Source: Bacteroidia bacterium (GTDB taxonomy: Bacteria; Bacteroidota; Bacteroidia; Bacteroidales; CAJPTX01). Taken from it: DNA of 12,848 nucleotides. A program made the position numbers and the translations under genes. Below, piece by piece: positions 8,432 through 12,848 of this stretch; the first letter of the stretch is position 1, and each line of letters starts with the position of its first letter. Below the pieces are notes generated by a model. It made no database searches and was not told where the DNA came from. It saw only the letters and a program-made list of their open reading frames with translations. The stretch is taken from positions 1 through 12,848 of the forward strand of contig CAJPTS010000036.1 of assembly GCA_905373625.1 (NCBI GenBank), read 5' to 3'.

Positions 8432-10495
8432 ATGATGCGAAAATTTCTATTGATAGGAGTATTAACTATGGCATTGTTTGCAATGGGGTGTCAGGAATTC
8501 AAACAGCAAAAAGGTTCAGAATCGAACCTGCCATGGAAAGTAGATCAGTTCGCTGATCTTTATGTGATGCGTTACGAGATCCCCGACTGGGACAGTCTCT
8601 CGTTACAACAAAAAGAGCTTTGCTATTATTTAAGCCAAGCGGCTCTCAGTGGGCGCGATATCCTTTGGGATCAGAACTATGAGCATAACCTTGCGATCCG
8701 CCACATTCTTGAGGCGATTTATGAGGGATATGCAGGCGAACGTGTCGGGGCAAATTGGGAGGCTTTTCTCGTCTATCTGAAGCGTGTATGGTTCTCCAAC
8801 GGAATTCACCACCACTACGGTGAAACGAAGATTATGCCAGACTTCCCCGTGGAGTACTTCCAAGAGCTAGTGAACAAGACTCCTGCGGAACGTTTCCCTA
8901 CCGAACTGGGCGATGCTAGCAGAATAGTGATGTTTGCCACGCCTATAATGTTCGATCCCACTATTGCCGCGAAGCGTGTGAATAAAGATAAAACCGCGGG
9001 TGATGACGTCGCTGTAGATTTACTCCTCTCGTCAGCTACTAACTTCTACAAGGATGTTACGCAAAATGAGGCGCAGGAGTTCTACGATCTGATGCAAGCC
9101 ACGGTGGGTAATGACCGCTTGGCTTTCGGTATGAACTCCCAGCTGTGCAAGATAGATGGAAAGGTACAGGAGCGCGTCTGGAAAGTAGACGGGATGTACA
9201 GCCCAGCCATTGAAAAAATAGTTTATTGGCTAGAAAAGGCGGAAAAAGTAGCTGAGACGGAAGCGCAGACCGCGACCATACGTAACCTCATCCGTTTCTA
9301 CCGCACGGGCGATCTGCATGATTTCAACGACTACTGTGTGCAGTGGGTCAAAGATACCGTAGCGAAGGTTGACTTTGTTAATGGTTTTATAGAAGACTAT
9401 GGCGACCCGCTCGGACGTAAATGTAGTTGGGAAGGGCTTGTTAACTTCAAAGATCTGGCTGCAACACGTCGTACGGAGATTATATCTGCCAATGCGGCTT
9501 GGTTTGAAGAGCATTCGCCGATAGATGAAGCGTTCAAGCGTAAGGAAGTAAAAGGTATTACGGCGAAGGTAATAAATGCAGTAACGCTCGGCGGAGATTG
9601 CTATCCGTCTACCCCAATAGGTATCAACCTGCCAAATGCTAACTGGATTCGCGCAGAATATGGCTCTAAAAGCGTTACAATAGAGAATATTACCCGTGCC
9701 TATGACCAAGTGGCGCAAGGCAACGGCTTCTTAGATGAATTCGCAAATAGCCCCGAGGAAATAGATCGAGCTCGTAAATTCGGGAGTTTAAGTAGCAACT
9801 TACATACTGATTTGCACGAGTGTCTCGGACACGGCAGTGGGAAGTTAGCGCTTGGCATTGTGGGCGACGAATTAAAAAATTATTCCGCTACTCTGGAAGA
9901 GGCACGTGCCGACCTCTTTGGCTTGTATTACATCCGTGACCCTAAAATGGTAGAACTCGGTGTACTACCGCAAGGGCAATACTCCGAGGCTGAATACGAT
10001 GCCTACATCCGTAATGGGCTAATAACACAGCTAACGCGCATAAAACCAGGCGAACAGATAGAAGAAGCGCATATGCGTAACCGTGCGTTGATTGCCAATT
10101 GGTGTTATGAGCACGGAAAGCAGAACGACGTAATCGCGTGGAACGTGCGCGACGGTAAACGTTACGTAGAGGTAAAGAATTACGATGCTCTGCGCGATCT
10201 GTTCGGACAGCTCCTCCGCGAGATACAGCGGATTAAGAGTACGGGCGATTTCGATGCGGGACGCGCGCTCGTAGAACGTTATGCTGTAAAAGTGGACAAA
10301 GATTTGCACACCGAGGTGCTTGAGCGCTATCGTAAACTTAACCTAGCGCCCTATGGTGGTTTTGTAAACCCGATTCTCGAACCCGTTATTGAGAACAATC
10401 AGATTATCGATGTGAAGGTGCGTTATACCACCGATTATGCCGCTCAGATGATGGAGTATGGTAAACAGTTCGGCTTATTACCATTAAAGAATTAA
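8432..10495 (+). CDS. Lipoprotein metallopeptidase of family M49 (dipeptidyl peptidase III-like)
   Basis: A 687-residue zinc peptidase. Family M49 enzymes remove dipeptides from the N-terminus of short peptides. Both zinc motifs are intact: H-E-C-L-G-H (462-467; ligands His462 and His467, base Glu463) and E-E-A-R-A-D (489-494; Glu490 as third ligand), 28 residues apart as in Bacteroides DPP III. The length fits bacterial M49 enzymes. Residues 1-20 form a lipoprotein signal (M-M-R-K, hydrophobic core, F-A-M-G-C) with Cys20 as the lipidated residue. The following Q-E-F-K-Q-Q lacks an acidic cluster of the kind that exports Bacteroidetes lipoproteins to the cell surface, so a periplasmic-facing anchor is inferred. 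This would suit final processing of imported peptides in an amino-acid-fermenting anaerobe. Two Met codons (8432, 8435) could start it. It lies 52 bases after the AAA/nuclease gene and 42 bases before gcvT with no terminator between. Confidence 0.93.
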   Translation: MMRKFLLIGVLTMALFAMGCQEFKQQKGSESNLPWKVDQFADLYVMRYEIPDWDSLSLQQKELCYYLSQAALSGRDILWDQNYEHNLAIRHILEAIYEGYAGERVGANWEAFLVYLKRVWFSNGIHHHYGETKIMPDFPVEYFQELVNKTPAERFPTELGDASRIVMFATPIMFDPTIAAKRVNKDKTAGDDVAVDLLLSSATNFYKDVTQNEAQEFYDLMQATVGNDRLAFGMNSQLCKIDGKVQERVWKVDGMYSPAIEKIVYWLEKAEKVAETEAQTATIRNLIRFYRTGDLHDFNDYCVQWVKDTVAKVDFVNGFIEDYGDPLGRKCSWEGLVNFKDLAATRRTEIISANAAWFEEHSPIDEAFKRKEVKGITAKVINAVTLGGDCYPSTPIGINLPNANWIRAEYGSKSVTIENITRAYDQVAQGNGFLDEFANSPEEIDRARKFGSLSSNLHTDLHECLGHGSGKLALGIVGDELKNYSATLEEARADLFGLYYIRDPKMVELGVLPQGQYSEAEYDAYIRNGLITQLTRIKPGEQIEEAHMRNRALIANWCYEHGKQNDVIAWNVRDGKRYVEVKNYDALRDLFGQLLREIQRIKSTGDFDAGRALVERYAVKVDKDLHTEVLERYRKLNLAPYGGFVNPILEPVIENNQIIDVKVRYTTDYAAQMMEYGKQFGLLPLKN

Positions 10496-10497
10496 AA

Positions 10498-10509
10498 AGA
10501 AGTACTTCT
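10498..10509. repeat. 12-base perfect palindrome upstream of gcvT
   Basis: AGAAGTACTTCT is a perfect palindrome located 2 bases after the peptidase stop codon and 28 bases before the gcvT start. It could be an operator or a weak hairpin, but there is no T-run for a terminator and no known regulator is implied. A palindrome of this length can occur by chance. Confidence 0.35.
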
Positions 10510-10537
10510 GCATAAGGAAAGTAAATAAACTAGGATT

Positions 10538-11644
10538 ATGAAGAAAACACCACTTTGCGCTTTTCATGAACAGGCGGGCGCTAAAATGCAAGAGTTTGCA
10601 GGCTATTTTATGCCCATAGAGTACGTCGGGATTAACGAAGAGCATCGTATGGTGCGCGAGCAGGCGGGGATCTTTGACGTCTCGCATATGGGAGATATAT
10701 GGGTTAAAGGTGCGAAGGCGAAAGAGTTTCTACAGCGCGTAAGTTCTAATGACGTTGCGGCGCTCCAAGACGGACAAGTGCAGTATGCATGCTTCCCCAA
10801 TGAACAGGGCGGTATCATAGATGACTTCTTAACCTATCGGATGAACGAAAACGAGTACCTTCTCGTGGTTAATGCGGCAAACCTAGATAAGGACTGGAGC
10901 TGGCTCTGCAAACAAGGCGAAGCTATGGGCTTGAAGGTGGGGCACGACCTAGTAAATGCTTCGGATACCATGGCGCAAGTGGCAGTACAAGGTCCGCTAG
11001 CTATGAAAGTAGTGCAGAAGCTCGTGGATGAGCCCGTGGAAGATATGAAATACTATACCTTCCGTTACGTAACGCTGGCGGGTATCCCGAATGTAATCCT
11101 CTCTATTACAGGCTATACAGGTGCAGGCGGATGCGAAATATATTGCGCTAGTACAGACGTTGAAAAGATCTGGAACGCACTACTAGAGGCGGGTAAAGAG
11201 GAAGGTCTGAAACCCGCGGGATTGGGAGCTCGTGACACTTTGCGCCTCGAGATGGGGTTCTGTCTTTACGGGCATGATATCAACGACACAACTAGTCCCA
11301 TTGCTGCTGGTTTAGGATGGATTACAAAGCTGACCGACAACAAAAAAGACATGGTTGCACGAGTCCTGATAGAAAAGGTAAAGGCTGACGGACCAGTTCA
11401 AAAGCTAGTAGGCTTTGAGATGATAGATAAGGGGATTCCGCGTCAGCACTATCCCATTGTTGACGAGGCGGGTAACACGATCGGGGAAGTGACCTCGGGT
11501 ACAATGTCGCCTTCGCTGAAACGTAGTATCGGGCTGGGTTATGTAAAAAAAGAATTCTCTAAAGTTGATTCGGAGATCTTTATTCAGATTCGTGGTAGAA
11601 ACCTCAAGGCGAAGGTGGTAAAGATTCCATTCTACAAAAAGTAA
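10538..11644 (+). CDS. gcvT: Aminomethyltransferase, T protein of the glycine cleavage system
   Basis: A 368-residue cytoplasmic enzyme of normal length for GcvT. It releases ammonia from the aminomethyl-lipoyl group carried by GcvH and passes the one-carbon unit to tetrahydrofolate, forming 5,10-methylene-THF. Family signatures run the full length: F-A-G-Y-F-M-P-I-E-Y near the N-terminus, F-D-V-S-H-M-G-D (46-53), G-G-I-I-D-D (91-96, including the Asp implicated in catalysis), V-N-A-A-N (111-115), the G-Y-T-G folate-site segment, G-L-G-A-R-D-T-L-R-L-E-M-G (228-240) and a C-terminal barrel with G-E-V-T-S-G-T-M-S-P-S. No frameshift or missing block is seen. The ATG at 10538 follows a weak AGGA by two bases. 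The genes gcvH and gcvP are not in the window. No terminator separates it from the M49 gene, so co-transcription is possible, and a terminator follows it. Confidence 0.97.
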   Translation: MKKTPLCAFHEQAGAKMQEFAGYFMPIEYVGINEEHRMVREQAGIFDVSHMGDIWVKGAKAKEFLQRVSSNDVAALQDGQVQYACFPNEQGGIIDDFLTYRMNENEYLLVVNAANLDKDWSWLCKQGEAMGLKVGHDLVNASDTMAQVAVQGPLAMKVVQKLVDEPVEDMKYYTFRYVTLAGIPNVILSITGYTGAGGCEIYCASTDVEKIWNALLEAGKEEGLKPAGLGARDTLRLEMGFCLYGHDINDTTSPIAAGLGWITKLTDNKKDMVARVLIEKVKADGPVQKLVGFEMIDKGIPRQHYPIVDEAGNTIGEVTSGTMSPSLKRSIGLGYVKKEFSKVDSEIFIQIRGRNLKAKVVKIPFYKK

Positions 11645-11667
11645 AACGTTGTTGTATTGAATATGCG

Positions 11668-11702
11668 AAAGGCACGACCTCGAATGAGGTTCGCGCCTTT
11701 TT
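11668..11702 (+). terminator. Rho-independent terminator after gcvT
   Basis: AAAGGC (11668-11673) pairs with GCCTTT (11695-11700). Inside it, CGACCTC pairs with GAGGT(T)CG around a GAAT loop, with one A-C mismatch and one bulged T. The downstream arm runs into five T residues (11698-11702). It starts 24 bases after the gcvT stop and probably ends the upstream unit. Confidence 0.85.
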
Positions 11703-11776
11703 ATTGTCGGGAATATTTTAGGCATAAGATTTATGTAGGGACGCAATAACGTCAAATCAAGCACGAGGTACGGAAT

Positions 11777-11811
11777 AGTTAAAGGTTTAAGACTTAAAAG
11801 TGAAAAGTATC
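11777..11811 (+). repeat. Degenerate 7-base tandem repeat, purine-rich
   Basis: Five consecutive heptamers, AGTTAAA, GGTTTAA, GACTTAA, AAGTGAA and AAGTATC, share a loose pattern with a purine-rich start and a central T. The second and third also form an inverted repeat (TTTAAG-A-CTTAAA, 11786-11798). The stretch lies in the otherwise featureless 211 bases between the gcvT terminator and the second AAA gene. Its function is unknown, and it may be decayed simple sequence. Confidence 0.4.
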
Positions 11812-11885
11812 ACGAAGTGAATTACAAGCGTTCTGCGCACTCTTAACTGATGCAATTATATCTATTTCGTCTGTTTGTTTTTCGT

Positions 11886-11893
11886 TATCTTCG
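11886..11893 (+). promoter_or_regulatory. Possible -7 element for the second AAA gene
   Basis: TATCTTCG is one mismatch from TAnnTTTG and lies 21 bases before the ATG at 11915. The bases after it (TAGTACAAAA) resemble those after the candidate at 6693 (TCTTTACAAA) upstream of the paralogous gene, which gives weak mutual support. No clear -33 TTG is found at the expected distance. Confidence 0.3.
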
Positions 11894-11914
11894 TAGTACA
11901 AAAGAGTATACAAG

Positions 11915-12848
11915 ATGAATCAGCTAAGAGATTTACCCGTTGGCATCCAGAGTTTTGAAGATCTCCGAACCCGAGGCTTTGTTTATGTAGATAAAACGCG
12001 CTACATCAGAGATTTGGTGCGCGGTAAAGCATACTTTCTGAGCCGTCCGCGTCGTTTTGGCAAAAGTCTTTTCCTTTCAACCCTAGAAGCCTATTTTGAA
12101 GGTAAAAAAGAGCTATTTAATGGACTATTTCTCGAACACGGCGAACCCGAACTCGCAGCGGCACAAGGGCGCGAAGCGTGGGAAACGTATCCTGTGTTGC
12201 GTATAGATTTGAATGCCAAGAACTATATTGACCCAGAGAAACTTATTGAGCGCCTCTCGTTCTGTCTGGATGAGTTGGAAAAAAAGTATAGCGTTCGCAA
12301 ACGCTATAAAACACCCGAAGAACGGTTTCAGTATCTAATAGGGACTCTCTACGAAAAAACAGGTAAACAAGTAGTTGTACTCATCGATGAGTATGATAAA
12401 CCCCTGATGGATGCACTCCATCGCCCTGAGTTATATGAGACCTATCGAGGTATACTGCAAGCATTTTATTCTGCAATTAAGAACTGTGACGCCTATCTAC
12501 GTTTTGTCTTCCTAACAGGCGTGACACGCTTCGGTAAGTTGACCATTTTTAGCGGTCTTAATAGCCTCAAAGACATTACTATGGATGCTCGCTATTCGAG
12601 TATTTGTGGTGTAACAGAGACAGAGCTTGTTGAGAACTTTGCTCCTGAGATAGAGGCGCTTGCTACGGAATCAGGTACTTCATATGAAGGAGCTTTAGCA
12701 GATCTTAAGAAGTGGTACGACGGTTATCTTTTTGCAGAAAAAGGTGAGCATGTCTATAATCCGTTTAGTCTACTTAATGCACTTGAAAGTAAGGAATTAG
12801 TCGACTATTGGTATGCCACAGGGACGCCCACTTTTTTGGTTCAGTACC
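11915..12848 (+). CDS. AAA-ATPase-like protein, second paralogue, 3' end outside the window
   Basis: The frame stays open for 311 codons to the right edge, so the C-terminus and any nuclease domain are not seen. It is a clear paralogue of the protein at 6721-8379: L-P-V-G-I-Q-S-F-E, Y-V-D-K-T, P-loop S-R-P-R-R-F-G-K-S (43-51), Walker B V-L-I-D-E-Y-D-K-P-L (Asp158, Glu159), T-G-V-T-R-F-G-K (201-208), and Y-N-P-F-S-L-L-N-A near the visible end. In the first 100 residues well over half of the positions match by eye, but the proteins have clearly diverged, so this is not a recent duplication. The first Gly of Walker A is Arg in both. The gene has its own leader after the gcvT terminator and is probably a separate unit. 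By family it is expected to continue into a PD-(D/E)XK domain, with a total near 520-560 residues. Confidence 0.92.
   Translation, partial: MNQLRDLPVGIQSFEDLRTRGFVYVDKTRYIRDLVRGKAYFLSRPRRFGKSLFLSTLEAYFEGKKELFNGLFLEHGEPELAAAQGREAWETYPVLRIDLNAKNYIDPEKLIERLSFCLDELEKKYSVRKRYKTPEERFQYLIGTLYEKTGKQVVVLIDEYDKPLMDALHRPELYETYRGILQAFYSAIKNCDAYLRFVFLTGVTRFGKLTIFSGLNSLKDITMDARYSSICGVTETELVENFAPEIEALATESGTSYEGALADLKKWYDGYLFAEKGEHVYNPFSLLNALESKELVDYWYATGTPTFLVQY

Noticed and set aside
11850..11918. 22-codon frame whose TGA overlaps the ATG of the second AAA gene (ATGA)
   Set aside because: The overlap is suggestive of translational coupling, but the peptide is very short, the candidate promoter lies inside it, and such frames are common by chance in AT-rich leaders.
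1..12848. CRISPR array, tRNA, rRNA, transposase or insertion-sequence ends
   Set aside because: I looked for regular spaced direct repeats, tRNA-like folds and transposase motifs and saw none; gaps between genes are short except at 11645-11914.

Overview
The window reads as chromosomal DNA of a Bacteroidales bacterium, most likely Porphyromonas or a close relative. Two adjacent genes end in C-terminal signals of the type IX secretion system (T9SS). A third encodes a lipoprotein peptidase of family M49 with the HECLGH form of the zinc motif, which I associate with Bacteroides-type dipeptidyl peptidase III. Start codons are preceded by A-rich sequence rather than clear Shine-Dalgarno sites, and two genes belong to an AAA-ATPase/PD-(D/E)XK family that is often multicopy in this group. 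The genus is an inference. All six genes lie on the + strand, and I see no tRNA, rRNA, CRISPR array or transposase.

Layout. (1) Positions 2-5101 hold the C-terminal 1,699 residues of a giant secreted modular protein whose start lies left of the window. (2) Positions 5128-6621 hold a 497-residue secreted protein 26 bases downstream, built of related beta-sandwich repeats and ending in a very similar sorting domain. A strong UUCG-loop terminator (6646-6680) closes this pair. (3) Positions 6721-8379 encode a complete AAA-ATPase-like/PD-(D/E)XK protein. (4) Positions 8432-10495 encode a lipid-anchored M49 peptidase. (5) Positions 10538-11644 encode GcvT, the aminomethyltransferase of the glycine cleavage system, followed by a terminator (11668-11702). 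(6) From 11915 to the right edge runs a second, diverged AAA-ATPase-like protein, cut off before its nuclease domain.

How they fit together. Genes 1 and 2 look like one transcription unit for surface or secreted adhesin-type proteins. They share both the sorting domain and a short repeat module, which suggests that they arose by exchange of parts. Genes 3 to 5 have no visible terminator between them and could be read as one unit, although candidate Bacteroidetes -7 elements precede gene 3 and gene 4. Their functions (putative nuclease, peptidase, one-carbon metabolism) have no obvious common pathway. The two AAA/nuclease paralogues bracket the peptidase-gcvT pair. The least explained parts are this paralogue pair and the repeat architecture of the two secreted proteins. 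I found no clear-cut new system.
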